Below, one piece after another: positions 35,563-44,132 of a stretch of DNA of 64,000 nucleotides. Source of the stretch: Vibrio sp. JC009 (lineage in GTDB: Bacteria > Pseudomonadota > Gammaproteobacteria > Enterobacterales > Vibrionaceae). Under the pieces are notes generated by a model. That model saw only the letters and a program-made list of their open reading frames with translations. It had not been told where the DNA came from and made no database searches. Within the stretch, counting starts at the first letter, position 1. Every line of letters begins with the position of its first letter. The translations under genes were made by a program, and so were the position numbers. The DNA lies in the NCBI RefSeq assembly GCF_029016485.1, contig NZ_CP092107.1:1550001-1614000 (forward strand), given 5' to 3'.

Positions 35563-35895
35563 TTATGCGGCGCGCGGAGCAAACATGATGATGCCCATAC
35601 CAAGCAGGGCTACGCTTGTTCCGACCAGATCCCAAGCCGTCGGCCGTATGCCGTCTACGCCCCATAACCATAGGATGGCGACAAAAATATAAACTCCCCC
35701 GTAGGCTGCATACACTCTGCCTGCAGCCGTCGGGTGCAGGGACAACAACCAGGCAAACAGGGCCAGGCTCAGGGCCGCTGGCAGTAGTAACCAGACGGGT
35801 TTATCTTCACGTAACCAGAGATAGGGCAGATAGCAGCCAACTATTTCCGCCAGAGCGGTAATAAAGAAAAGTCCGACAGTTTTTATTTCGATCAA
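35563..35895 (-). CDS. ynfA: YnfA/UPF0060 small membrane protein
   Basis: A 110-residue four-helix membrane protein of the UPF0060 (YnfA) family, related in size and layout to small multidrug resistance transporters. Family features: [38 protein letters not shown] and [18 protein letters not shown]. It is visibly more GC-rich than its surroundings and lies between a broken Fur-controlled gene start and the FecBCD-like operon, which suggests lateral acquisition. Reported function in relatives is drug or dye efflux; not certain here. Confidence 0.85.
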   Translation of the reverse strand: MIEIKTVGLFFITALAEIVGCYLPYLWLREDKPVWLLLPAALSLALFAWLLSLHPTAAGRVYAAYGGVYIFVAILWLWGVDGIRPTAWDLVGTSVALLGMGIIMFAPRAA

Positions 35896-35991
35896 CAGAG
35901 CAGTCCTCAGGTAAGGGGAAGCAGATACATTAGATGATATTTATTTTTATACAGATTTGTGGAGCATCTGGCAATTAATCAGTGGCTTAAT

Positions 35992-36729
35992 TTAGCTATA
36001 AAGTGGCATTACAAATTCATAATCTTTGTTATTAATCAAACCTTTATGAATATCAATCTTATACAGCTCAGATAAACACTCCTCGTTGAGAATTTCTCCG
36101 GCCGTGCCACTGAGATATCTGTCTTTCGACTGCATAATCATAGTCTTATCTGATATACGCAGTGCCTGGTGAGGGCAGTGAGTTGAAAATATTATTGTTG
36201 TGCCGTTACCAGCAATCTTTTTTAAGATTCTCAGCACTCGGTCCTGATTTTTATAGTCAAGGGCAGAGGTTGGCTCATCCAGAATCATAATCTCAGGTGA
36301 GGATACCAGAGCCCGGGCAATCAGAACCATCTGCTTTTGCCCTCCGCTTAGTGAGGCAAAGCGTTTGTGCGCGTAATCAGCCATGCCTACTTCATTAAGG
36401 GCATTATCTGCCCAGATATAGTCTTCTTTTTTAATATTGGCGAATAAACCCGATTTACGGTTACATCCCATAACAACCATTTCACGGACTTCGTAATCAA
36501 AAGGCGTTAAAGCGTTTTGTGGTACATAGGAACGGTGTCCCTGAAAATTAATCGACCCTTCGGTTAGTTTAAACAGTCCAAGCAGGCATTTGATAAGTGT
36601 TGTTTTACCCTGACCGTTTGGTCCGAGCACACTCATAATTTCACCTTTTTGTAAGCTAAAGGAGTAGCCCCTGAATATATAGTCTGCTTCGGGCCGGTAT
36701 TTAAAGGCGATATTCTGGACATTAATCAT
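35992..36729 (-). CDS. FecE-like ABC importer ATPase
   Basis: ATP-binding subunit of a FecCD/BtuCD-type importer, 245 residues. Walker A GPNGQGKTT (about 36-44), signature SLSGGQKQMV, Walker B IMILDEPTSALD and the H-loop STHCPH are intact. Its start overlaps the permease stop by four bases (ATGA). It energises uptake of an iron complex, cobalamin, or an oxyanion such as molybdate, depending on the binding protein. Confidence 0.88.
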   Translation of the reverse strand: MINVQNIAFKYRPEADYIFRGYSFSLQKGEIMSVLGPNGQGKTTLIKCLLGLFKLTEGSINFQGHRSYVPQNALTPFDYEVREMVVMGCNRKSGLFANIKKEDYIWADNALNEVGMADYAHKRFASLSGGQKQMVLIARALVSSPEIMILDEPTSALDYKNQDRVLRILKKIAGNGTTIIFSTHCPHQALRISDKTMIMQSKDRYLSGTAGEILNEECLSELYKIDIHKGLINNKDYEFVMPLYS

Positions 36730-37796
36730 GATTCCGCTCCCTCTTTTTTAGACTGTATTTTACGTAGAAGATAGCCAAAAACAGGGGCTCCCATCAGAGC
36801 CGTTAACACACCGATAGGGATCTCGCCATAGCTTGCCGTTCTGGCAAGAGTGTCAGCCAGGATCATATAGATGGCACCGATGAACAGGACTACCGGGATC
36901 AGCCGGGAATGGTTAGGGCCACAAATCATACGGGCAAAATGCGGAATAATCAGTCCGACCCAGCCAATAACACCGCTGACGGAGACCGATGCTGCGATCA
37001 GAATTGCCGTTAACAGCATAAGTAGCAACCGGCTTTTGTTTACGTCAATTCCGAGAGAGACGGCCTCTTCTTCACCAAGGGAAAGAATATTGATGGTGTG
37101 GCGCATCCTGTAAATAAGCGTTCCGGCGAATAGCAGGGGAATGGCAACATGTAATGTATCAATATAGTTCGAGTTATTAAACGAACCTAACAGCCAGTAC
37201 ACCACTTCCGGTAAAACATCATCCGGATCAGCAACATATTTCGCCAGTGATACAAGGGCAGAAAAGAAGCCACCCGTGATAACGCCACCCAAAACCAACG
37301 ACAGTACACTTGTTTTTTGTCCACTGCGGGCCAGCAGCAAAGCGATAATGATAGCCCCAAGACCAAAGACAGAGGCAAAGACGGTGACCAGAATTCCCGG
37401 CAGCATAAGCATGATTGCCAGAACACCGCCAAAAGCCGCTCCGGATGAGACACCGATAATATTGGGGCCAACCAGCGGATTGCGGAACATTCCCTGCATC
37501 ACAGCACCACTAACGGAAAGTGCTGCACCAACCAGTCCGGCGACCACTATTCTGGGTAAACGAACCAGTTCGATGACTCTTTCCTCAACCGGATTCCAGT
37601 GATTAGTGATATCGAAGATATTATCGGAAAGTATCGCTACTATAGTTGTGTAATCAATGGGGTATCGTCCGGTCCCGAGTGATACCAGCACAGTGACCAG
37701 CAGCAGGCTTGCCAAAATGGCTATCTGTACCGGTAGTAAACTCAGTTTACTTTTATATGTACTTAGTGCTGAAGGTACTGTCGTTGAGATCGTCAT
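36726..37796 (-). CDS. FecCD-family ABC importer permease
   Basis: Membrane permease of 356 residues with about ten membrane segments. Family motifs: RLPRIVVAGLVGAALSVSGAVMQGMFRNPL and GPNIIGVSSGAAFGG early on, and GVIGWVGLIIPHFARMICG late. It forms a homodimeric channel with the FecE-like ATPase. Only two bases separate it from the binding-protein gene upstream. Confidence 0.9.
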   Translation of the reverse strand: MTISTTVPSALSTYKSKLSLLPVQIAILASLLLVTVLVSLGTGRYPIDYTTIVAILSDNIFDITNHWNPVEERVIELVRLPRIVVAGLVGAALSVSGAVMQGMFRNPLVGPNIIGVSSGAAFGGVLAIMLMLPGILVTVFASVFGLGAIIIALLLARSGQKTSVLSLVLGGVITGGFFSALVSLAKYVADPDDVLPEVVYWLLGSFNNSNYIDTLHVAIPLLFAGTLIYRMRHTINILSLGEEEAVSLGIDVNKSRLLLMLLTAILIAASVSVSGVIGWVGLIIPHFARMICGPNHSRLIPVVLFIGAIYMILADTLARTASYGEIPIGVLTALMGAPVFGYLLRKIQSKKEGAES

Positions 37797-37798
37797 AA

Positions 37799-38887
37799 TT
37801 AACGCATAATCGCACTGTATCCGGTAGAAGTACCGTTTATTTTATCAATAAGGATTCGGTTTATCTGCGCATCTGTCATTGGTTTGCCATAAAGCTTTGG
37901 ATAGGATTTAGCAAGCGTACTGCGCATAGAGCCTTCTATAAAGTCATCACCGTGAAGCAGTCTGGTAAACCATTCAAGAGCAAGTGCCCGTTCCAGGCTC
38001 GGCCCATCCCAGCTTACTCCTACACCTGTCGGGATTTTGTATATGGTCCGGTTTTTAACGGCTTTCAGATCGGCAAATACCGGGTCATTGTAAAAGTCAG
38101 CCGGTACTTTCTTGGTGCCAATGTTGTGCAGAAAGATAAAATCAGGGTCAAGCTTCAGTAGCATTTCACTGTCATAACCCACAAAGTTCTGCTTCTTCTG
38201 AATGGCGTTCTTAGCTCCGGCCTTTTTCAGCAGTGAAGTCATATGGTGAGACGGGCCAATAAGGCGCTGCTTGTGCCATAAGTAAACAAAATCAGGTTGT
38301 TCTTTTTTACTGATTTTTTCCGTTTTTGATATCACCTTATTGAAAGACGCTTTGCGCCATTCAAGCAGCTCTTCTGCCCTTTCGGTTTTGCCAAGAGTCG
38401 TACCCAGAGCTGTAACCAGCTTCTTGTCCAGATCGGTTTTAGCCATCTTAAGGCCAAAGGCTGGAATACCTGCATTTCGCATCCCTTTGATGCTTTTGGT
38501 TTTGCTCGCTTCTTCAAAGACGATATCAGGGTTTAGCTGCAACATCTTTTCAACGCTAACTACACGTTTATTGTCGACTGCTTTGGATGAAACCTGACGG
38601 ATTTCAGGGAAGAGTTCACCAATCATACCGGTGGACATGGTTTTCTTGATCTGCTGAGGAATCGCGACAAGGCGGTCTGTACCCTGATCAAGTGAAACCA
38701 CAACAGAGGCAACAACTGGCCAGACTATGCCAACTCTTTCAATGTTCTGTGAGACTTTAACCGAATCACCATTCTGATCTTTAAGCACAACCGTCTGTTC
38801 TGCTGTCGCATGGCCTGAACCTAAAGCTATTGCCGCAGCCAGAACAGTGCCTGATATTCTGGCCGAAATACTTTTTATTTTGTGCAT
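37799..38887 (-). CDS. BtuF/FecB-type periplasmic binding protein
   Basis: A 362-residue periplasmic binding protein with a Sec signal (cleavage near GHATA, residues 25-29). Two lobes joined by a long helix are typical of the group: VGIVWPVVASVVVSLDQGTDRLVAIP, LNPDIVFEEA, LDPDFIFLHNIGT. Relatives bind ferric siderophores, haem, cobalamin or, in the MolA type, molybdate and tungstate. The mature protein has many Lys residues and a His pair (GPSHHMTS). A TATATA-based inverted repeat upstream resembles ModE sites, so molybdate is an alternative to iron. It is the first gene of the ABC operon. Confidence 0.85.
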   Translation of the reverse strand: MHKIKSISARISGTVLAAAIALGSGHATAEQTVVLKDQNGDSVKVSQNIERVGIVWPVVASVVVSLDQGTDRLVAIPQQIKKTMSTGMIGELFPEIRQVSSKAVDNKRVVSVEKMLQLNPDIVFEEASKTKSIKGMRNAGIPAFGLKMAKTDLDKKLVTALGTTLGKTERAEELLEWRKASFNKVISKTEKISKKEQPDFVYLWHKQRLIGPSHHMTSLLKKAGAKNAIQKKQNFVGYDSEMLLKLDPDFIFLHNIGTKKVPADFYNDPVFADLKAVKNRTIYKIPTGVGVSWDGPSLERALALEWFTRLLHGDDFIEGSMRSTLAKSYPKLYGKPMTDAQINRILIDKINGTSTGYSAIMR

Positions 38888-38929
38888 GTTACATCCTTTT
38901 ATTCGTCAAACGAGATAAGCCATCTGATG

Positions 38930-38955
38930 GGTATATATACAATGCCATATATAGC
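38930..38955. promoter_or_regulatory. ModE-like inverted repeat
   Basis: GGTATATAT-N8-ATATATAGC lies 43 bp upstream of the ABC binding-protein gene. ModE operators contain similar GNTATAT half-sites, but the region is A/T-rich and spacing differs, so this is weak. Confidence 0.3.
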
Positions 38956-39026
38956 AATGCAAGTGATAATTAGTCGCGTTTCATATTTGAGACTTTACAG
39001 AATTGTTTTCAGGTACTTATACCAGA

Positions 39027-40052
39027 TCAACGCAGATGAACACTTTTTGTCAGGCCAGGGATCATAATCATGGTACCGGACTCACAGATAAACTGTTCGG
39101 TTGCGTCAGGATCAACCACCACGGAACCGCTAATTTCGGTCAGCCCATATTTTAATAATTGAGGGCATAATGGCGCGCTCGGACCAAGCAGCATACGCTC
39201 AGGCACACAGGAGCTCGCCTCCAGAATAGATTCCAGACTTCCGTTCATCAGAGTCTGCGCTGTGATGGCCAGTGTACTTGCTTCACGGTACGCTTTTGGT
39301 GCATCTTCAACGGCAATATCGCCCGGTTTAGGTTCACGCTCAATAATACGGGAATTAGGAAGACGTCTTTGTGCTTTACGGAAGCCACCGATGATTACAA
39401 CACCATCTCCGGGTCTGGGGATTGCCGATAATCCTCCCCTGGTATGCAAATGTTCACTTATTTCCGGCAGGGGTTCCGGGCGGTTCCAGAACGCATTAAT
39501 CGCTGCCAGGCCTAATGAGCGGCTTAAAGCGTCAGAAGAGAGCAGGTAAGTTGCAATCTCTCTCAGGCTTTTACCACCAAACCCCTCCTTTGGCCTGATG
39601 GTTCTGGCTCCCTGAGTTCCGCGCTCAGGACTACGCGCAATCCCGCATAGCTGACCGGCACGTACCATAGTCCAGTTGTAGCCAATCAGTACTTTATCTA
39701 CCTGAATATTATCAGCGACACTCTCGACCAGCTCCTGTTCCATTCTGGCTTTACCAAGGGCGGTAAGAATGGCAAAGCTATCGGGTTCTATCGCGTCAAA
39801 GTGCTTTACATCAGCCTCCGTTTCACAGCGGATTATGCACGGGCCAGTTATAGATTCTGCCGAAAACTGACTGGCAGGAATCTGGGAGATCTGATCGGCT
39901 ACTTCACCCACTGACCAGCCACAGGCATGCAATTGTTGCAGAGTATGAGAGAAGATGTCGCGCTTTTCTTTATTGCTGATATCGACTGCCACATAGCTTA
40001 AAGAATCTCCGGCAGAAGGTGTGGCCAAAGCGCAATTTGTAGTTGATGTCAT
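39027..40052 (-). CDS. DUF364 putative heavy-metal chelation protein
   Basis: A protein of about 341 residues with the DUF4213-like N-terminal and DUF364 Rossmann-like C-terminal domains that occur beside metal ABC transporters in anaerobes. Visible features are DKVLIGYNWTMVRAG, the GAINAFWN-like block (GLAAINAFWNR), RPGDGVVIIGGFRKA and the end region VPERMLLGPSAPLCPQLL. Biochemical function is unknown; some members are thought to bind metal or process chelates. The start at 40052 has GGGGT upstream; a longer reading lacks this. It is 139 bp ahead of the ABC operon on the same strand, and divergent from the Tat-exported binding protein, sharing a region with FNR and Fur sites. Confidence 0.75.
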   Translation of the reverse strand: MTSTTNCALATPSAGDSLSYVAVDISNKEKRDIFSHTLQQLHACGWSVGEVADQISQIPASQFSAESITGPCIIRCETEADVKHFDAIEPDSFAILTALGKARMEQELVESVADNIQVDKVLIGYNWTMVRAGQLCGIARSPERGTQGARTIRPKEGFGGKSLREIATYLLSSDALSRSLGLAAINAFWNRPEPLPEISEHLHTRGGLSAIPRPGDGVVIIGGFRKAQRRLPNSRIIEREPKPGDIAVEDAPKAYREASTLAITAQTLMNGSLESILEASSCVPERMLLGPSAPLCPQLLKYGLTEISGSVVVDPDATEQFICESGTMIMIPGLTKSVHLR

Positions 40053-40132
40053 AAAGTACCCCAGAGTATGAAAGATGGATCCAGAACGGAAAATCAGCGG
40101 GTTATTAGATAACTTATCCTGCAATAACACTC

Positions 40133-40146
40133 TTGATAATTGTCAA
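40133..40146. promoter_or_regulatory. FNR-type box
   Basis: TTGAT-AATT-GTCAA, nine of ten consensus bases. Its centre is 30.5 bp before a perfect TATAAT at 40170-40175, close to class II activator spacing for the gene starting at 40250. Confidence 0.7.
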
Positions 40147-40169
40147 GAAGGAGATCTATAAATACGACG

Positions 40170-40188
40170 TATAATGCGAATCATTATC
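40170..40188. promoter_or_regulatory. Fur box overlapping the -10
   Basis: TATAATGCGAATCATTATC matches GATAATGATAATCATTATC at 16 of 19 positions and covers the TATAAT -10 element, so Fur binding would block transcription activated from the FNR box. Confidence 0.7.
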
Positions 40189-40249
40189 ATTTGAGATAAT
40201 GCTGATTGCAAAGTTGCAGTAATGCCCATCTTTTGAAGGAGAATTAATC

Positions 40250-41257
40250 ATGAGTAAAACAAGGCGTCAGTTTATAAGAGATTGTGGCCTGCTGAGTGCA
40301 ACTATTGCCGCAGGCAGTTTGTTTCCAGGCCTTGCTTTCGCAGGCCAGAACAACAGTCGCAAAGCTTTAACCATGTATGGCCCTCCGGCGGATCCTTCTC
40401 TGCCATTGGCTCATGCTGCTGAAAATAATGCTTTATCGGGATTGATCGACAACCTTGGTTTTGGTGTTTACCGTGATCCGGATGTATTGAGAACTAACTT
40501 TGTAACAGGCCGTTGGGAATTAGCCGGAGCACCGAGCTATGTGGCAGCGAATCTTCATAACAAAGGAATGAACGTTCGTTTGATGAATATCATGACCTGG
40601 GGGCTTTTATATGTGATCTCTGCAGATGGAAGCATAAGTAAAATAGAAGATCTGCAGGGTCAGGATATTATTATGCCGTATAAGGCAGATATGCCTGATT
40701 TGGTCTTCCAGTATATTGCTCAAAAGAAAGGTATGGTGCAGGGTAAAGATTACCGCCTGAACTATGTTTCTACACCTTTCGAAGGACTTCAGTTACTGCT
40801 TTCAGGTAGAGCAAAACACGCAGTATTGCCAGAGCCTGCTGCTACTGCAGCTCTGTTGAAAGGGAAAAAGGCCGGAAAGAAAATGGCTCGCGTTATTAAT
40901 CTGCAGAAGTCATGGGGAGAAGCAACCGGCGGACCTGCCCGAATTCCACAGGCGGGTATGATGGTGTCTGACTCTTTACTAAATGAGATGCCAGAACTTC
41001 CGGATCAGTTCCATACTGCGCTGCAGGCTTCTACCGATTGGGTGGTGAATAACCCGTCTGATGCAGGGCGTCTGGGTGAAAAATATATGCCGCTTAAAGC
41101 TCCGGTGATAGAGCGCTCCATTCCTCATTCGAACTTCGCTCTGGTCAAAGCGAAGGATATCCAGCAGGAGATAGAAGACTTCTTTTCAATTCTTGCTGAA
41201 TTAAATCCGGCGATTATAGGCGACAAACTACCGGGTAGTGATTTCTATCTGGGATAA
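40250..41257 (+). CDS. Tat-exported NitT/TauT-like ABC binding protein
   Basis: Periplasmic binding protein of 335 residues. The signal has a twin-arginine motif (TRRQFIRD) and a hydrophobic core, ending near LAFA (about residue 31), so export in folded form by Tat is predicted. The mature part is of the NMT1/NitT/TauT class (VISADGSISKIEDLQGQDI, FQYIAQKKGM). It is paralogous to the binding protein at 47485: both end in a K-LP-x2-x-FY motif. First gene of an operon with permease, ATPase and NnrS. Tat use suggests it may carry a cofactor or metal when exported. Ligand unknown; the FNR and Fur sites point to something needed in anaerobic, iron-poor growth. Confidence 0.8.
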   Translation: MSKTRRQFIRDCGLLSATIAAGSLFPGLAFAGQNNSRKALTMYGPPADPSLPLAHAAENNALSGLIDNLGFGVYRDPDVLRTNFVTGRWELAGAPSYVAANLHNKGMNVRLMNIMTWGLLYVISADGSISKIEDLQGQDIIMPYKADMPDLVFQYIAQKKGMVQGKDYRLNYVSTPFEGLQLLLSGRAKHAVLPEPAATAALLKGKKAGKKMARVINLQKSWGEATGGPARIPQAGMMVSDSLLNEMPELPDQFHTALQASTDWVVNNPSDAGRLGEKYMPLKAPVIERSIPHSNFALVKAKDIQQEIEDFFSILAELNPAIIGDKLPGSDFYLG

Positions 41258-41275
41258 AGCCTTTTATCTGAATAA

Positions 41276-41301
41276 AGCCCGGAAAGAGTGCTTTCCGGGC
41301 T
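41276..41301 (+). terminator. intra-operon hairpin
   Basis: AGCCCGGAAAG-AGTG-CTTTCCGGGCT, a perfect 11-base stem without T-run, between the binding protein and permease genes. It probably protects the upstream mRNA and lowers downstream expression. Confidence 0.6.
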
Positions 41302-41344
41302 CTGTTATGTCGTTATTTGATATCACACAGGGTGTAAGTGAAGC

Positions 41345-42115
41345 ATGGGTTGCCTTAAACAGATTTGCCATTATCTGTGGAGTGGTTTTGGCGCTTTGGC
41401 CAGTATTCTGGTCTTTTTTGCCGTATGGGATTATGGAAGTCTGAATTATGGCGATTTTATTCTTCCTTCTCCGCAGGCTTCCTTAGAGAGACTTGCAGAG
41501 CTGTTTGAGAAGGGTGTAGCGGCGGAATTTTTATGGGTGACCACCTACCGTGCTCTGCTGGGATTTGGTTTCTCGATTTTTGTCGGTAGCCTGCTGGGAA
41601 CACTGGCCGGGCTTTCCGCTACACTTTCTATGGCTGTTCGTCCTCTGATCACCATACTGATAGGTATCCCTCCTATAGCCTGGATCGTACTGGCATTATT
41701 ATGGTTTTCTGGTGATGACAGTGTTCCTGTCTTTACTATTACGGTAACGGCTCTGCCAATCACTTTTGCCGCCGGCGTTCAGGGAGCAAGAACCCTGGAT
41801 GTGCGTCTGACAGAGATGGCGCATAGCTTTTCTGCTTCACGGTGGATGACTTTTTATGATGTACATCTGCCTCATATTCTCTCTTACCTGTTTCCTTCCT
41901 GGGTGACTGCACTGGGAACTTCCTGGAAGGTGGTCGTGATGGCTGAGCTTCTGGCAAGTAACCGCGGGGTAGGTGCCGGTCTGGCTGCGGCACGGGTAAA
42001 TATAGATACCGCCGCTACCATGGCGTGGATTATAGCCATCGTCGCTGTACTTCTGATTGCAGAATATGCTGTCTTCGAACCTTTTAAACGTCGAGTGGAG
42101 AAGTGGCGTGACTAA
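41345..42115 (+). CDS. NitT/TauT-like ABC permease
   Basis: Permease of about 256 residues with six membrane segments. It has the coupling-loop EAA-type sequence (EMAHSFSASRWMTFYDVHLPHIL, about 157-179) and the family blocks LPSPQASLERL and VVVMAELLASNRGVGAGL. It pairs with the Tat-exported binding protein and the next ATPase. The start at 41345 has only a weak ribosome site. The stop overlaps the ATPase start. Confidence 0.85.
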   Translation: MGCLKQICHYLWSGFGALASILVFFAVWDYGSLNYGDFILPSPQASLERLAELFEKGVAAEFLWVTTYRALLGFGFSIFVGSLLGTLAGLSATLSMAVRPLITILIGIPPIAWIVLALLWFSGDDSVPVFTITVTALPITFAAGVQGARTLDVRLTEMAHSFSASRWMTFYDVHLPHILSYLFPSWVTALGTSWKVVVMAELLASNRGVGAGLAAARVNIDTAATMAWIIAIVAVLLIAEYAVFEPFKRRVEKWRD

Positions 42116-42869
42116 GAGCAACAAATTAATCATAACAAGTCTGAGTCACTCTTTTGACAAAAAACTGGTACTGAGCGATATCAACCTGAATCTTGAGCGA
42201 GGGCAGGTAATGGCCATCGTTGGTCGTTCCGGTTGTGGTAAATCAACCCTGCTTAATCTGGTTGCCGGGCTGATAGAAATGGAAACGGGTGCAATAGAGA
42301 ACGGTTTTGCTACAACCTCAATCCTGTTTCAGGACACGCGTCTGTTGCCCTGGAAAAATACGCTGGACAACATTGGCTGGGGGATGAAGGCAAAAGGGGT
42401 AGCCAGAAAGCAGCGGGATCAGGTTGCATCTGAGCTTGCGCAAGAGGTCGGGTTAAGTGAAGAGGACCTGGATAAATACCCTCATGAACTGAGTGGAGGC
42501 ATGTGTCAGAGAGTAGCAATAGCGCGCTCTCTGGCAGTGAGACCAGATCTGCTTCTGCTTGATGAGCCATTCAGTGCGCTGGATATAGGCTTAAAAGAGG
42601 AGCTGCATACACTTCTGTGTGATGAGATAGAAAGACGAGATCTGACGGTGCTTTTTATTACCCATGATCTGAATGAAGCGGTAAAACTGGCCGATCAGGT
42701 TGTTGTGCTCAGTGATAACCCTGGCCGTCAGGTATACACCCAGCATTTTGATGTTCCAAGAGCCCGGCGGGATCAGGACTACCTTTACTCAACTGCTATG
42801 ACGCTTCTTAAAGTAGACAGGGTTAAACAGGCATTTCAGACGCAAGGTAAAAACGAATATGGCAGCTAG
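42108..42869 (+). CDS. NitT/TauT-like ABC ATPase
   Basis: ATP-binding subunit of about 253 residues. Walker A GRSGCGKST, Q-loop SILFQDTRLLPWKNT, signature ELSGGMCQRVAIAR and Walker B LLLLDEPFSALD are all intact. I chose GTG at 42108, which overlaps the permease stop and is preceded by GTGGAGAAG; the apparent upstream ATGs lie inside the permease gene. The 3' end overlaps the NnrS start by 11 bases, so the genes are coupled. Confidence 0.88.
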   Translation: MTKSNKLIITSLSHSFDKKLVLSDINLNLERGQVMAIVGRSGCGKSTLLNLVAGLIEMETGAIENGFATTSILFQDTRLLPWKNTLDNIGWGMKAKGVARKQRDQVASELAQEVGLSEEDLDKYPHELSGGMCQRVAIARSLAVRPDLLLLDEPFSALDIGLKEELHTLLCDEIERRDLTVLFITHDLNEAVKLADQVVVLSDNPGRQVYTQHFDVPRARRDQDYLYSTAMTLLKVDRVKQAFQTQGKNEYGS

Positions 42870-44049
42870 TATTTTCGATAATAAATCACCTCTCTATGCC
42901 TGTGGTTTCCGGCCATTCTTTTTATTAACGGCCCTTTATTCAGTGATACTGGCAGTGCACAGCGCTCTGTATAGTGATCCGTCAATTTCAGTATTTTCTG
43001 CCGGGGGCGATATCTGGTACCTGCATGAGCTGGTGTTTGGTACAGGCAGTGCAGCAATAGCGGGTTTTCTGTTAACGGCATTTCCTGCCTGGACTGATAC
43101 TGCACGTGTTGATTCCGGGCGTCTTATGTCGCTGGTGATATTGTGGGTAGTGAGCCGGTTATTTTCCCTGGCAGTGAGCTATTTGGGGATGCTTCCTGTG
43201 ATGCTGGGTAATAGCGCATTTCTGGTGATGTTACTGGCTGTGCTTTTTAATGCGATTGCAGATAAGAAGCAGCAGCGTCACCGGATATTTTATTACCAGT
43301 TGTTGCTCTTTTTTGCGCTTATGCTAATCAGTTATGTTATTTGTCTGAATGGTGAGCTACAGCTGGCCGAGCAATGGTTGCAGGTCTGTGCCGGTATTTT
43401 GCTTATTATCTTGCTGACCATACTGAGCAGAATGTCCATGGTAGTGGTGAATCACGCGCTGGAAAAGTATGAAGTGACTCACGAAAGATTCCTGGCCAGG
43501 CCTCCAAGGCGTAATTTTGCTATCTGGATCATCATGACTTTCCTGTGCGTTAATCTGCTTCTTCCGAACCGCTCAGTTTCAGGCTGGCTGGCACTTGCCA
43601 GTGCTGCAGCGCTGTTAAATATTCTTAATGACTGGCACCTGCCTAAAGCGTGGCGTGACCTTTATTATCAGGCGCTTTACTTCTTTTATCTGTTTGTGGC
43701 GGGCGGATTCACAGTTATCGGATTTAATAATATTAACGGGGCTGGTGACCTTCACCAGTCTGTATATTTTCTGTTTATCGGTGCGGCAGGTATTGCTGTT
43801 CTGATGATCATGCTGGTGGTCGGACAAAAACATACGGGTTACACTCTTTCTTATTCCAGGTCAATTCAACTGATGATCATTTCTATGTTGGGGGTAACGC
43901 TGGCTCTATCAGGGGCTGTGGTTGGGCTTTATTCACTGAGAATGGATCAACTGCTGGTGATCGTGCCTGTATCGCTCTGCTTTCTGCTTTATCTGCGGGT
44001 GTTCTGGAGCAGGTATAAGCGTTGCCGGATTGATGGTAAGGAAGGGTGA
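42859..44049 (+). CDS. nnrS: NnrS family membrane protein
   Basis: A 396-residue membrane protein with about 12 hydrophobic segments, of the NnrS family. NnrS proteins are haem- and copper-containing and are linked to nitric oxide tolerance and denitrification; they are usually controlled by NO-responsive Crp/Fnr regulators. Family features: CGFRPFFLLTALYS at the N-terminus and YLHELVFGTGSAAIAGFLLTAFPAW, whose histidine is a likely metal or haem ligand. It is the last cistron of the FNR/Fur-controlled ABC operon, which ties that operon to NO or anaerobic metabolism. Confidence 0.88.
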   Translation: MAASIFDNKSPLYACGFRPFFLLTALYSVILAVHSALYSDPSISVFSAGGDIWYLHELVFGTGSAAIAGFLLTAFPAWTDTARVDSGRLMSLVILWVVSRLFSLAVSYLGMLPVMLGNSAFLVMLLAVLFNAIADKKQQRHRIFYYQLLLFFALMLISYVICLNGELQLAEQWLQVCAGILLIILLTILSRMSMVVVNHALEKYEVTHERFLARPPRRNFAIWIIMTFLCVNLLLPNRSVSGWLALASAAALLNILNDWHLPKAWRDLYYQALYFFYLFVAGGFTVIGFNNINGAGDLHQSVYFLFIGAAGIAVLMIMLVVGQKHTGYTLSYSRSIQLMIISMLGVTLALSGAVVGLYSLRMDQLLVIVPVSLCFLLYLRVFWSRYKRCRIDGKEG

Positions 44050-44132
44050 AAGCATTGTTATGAGCTAACCGGATAACAAAAACTATAAATCAAATGATGG
44101 AAAACTAATAAATCAAAACTACGGAGTAAAAT

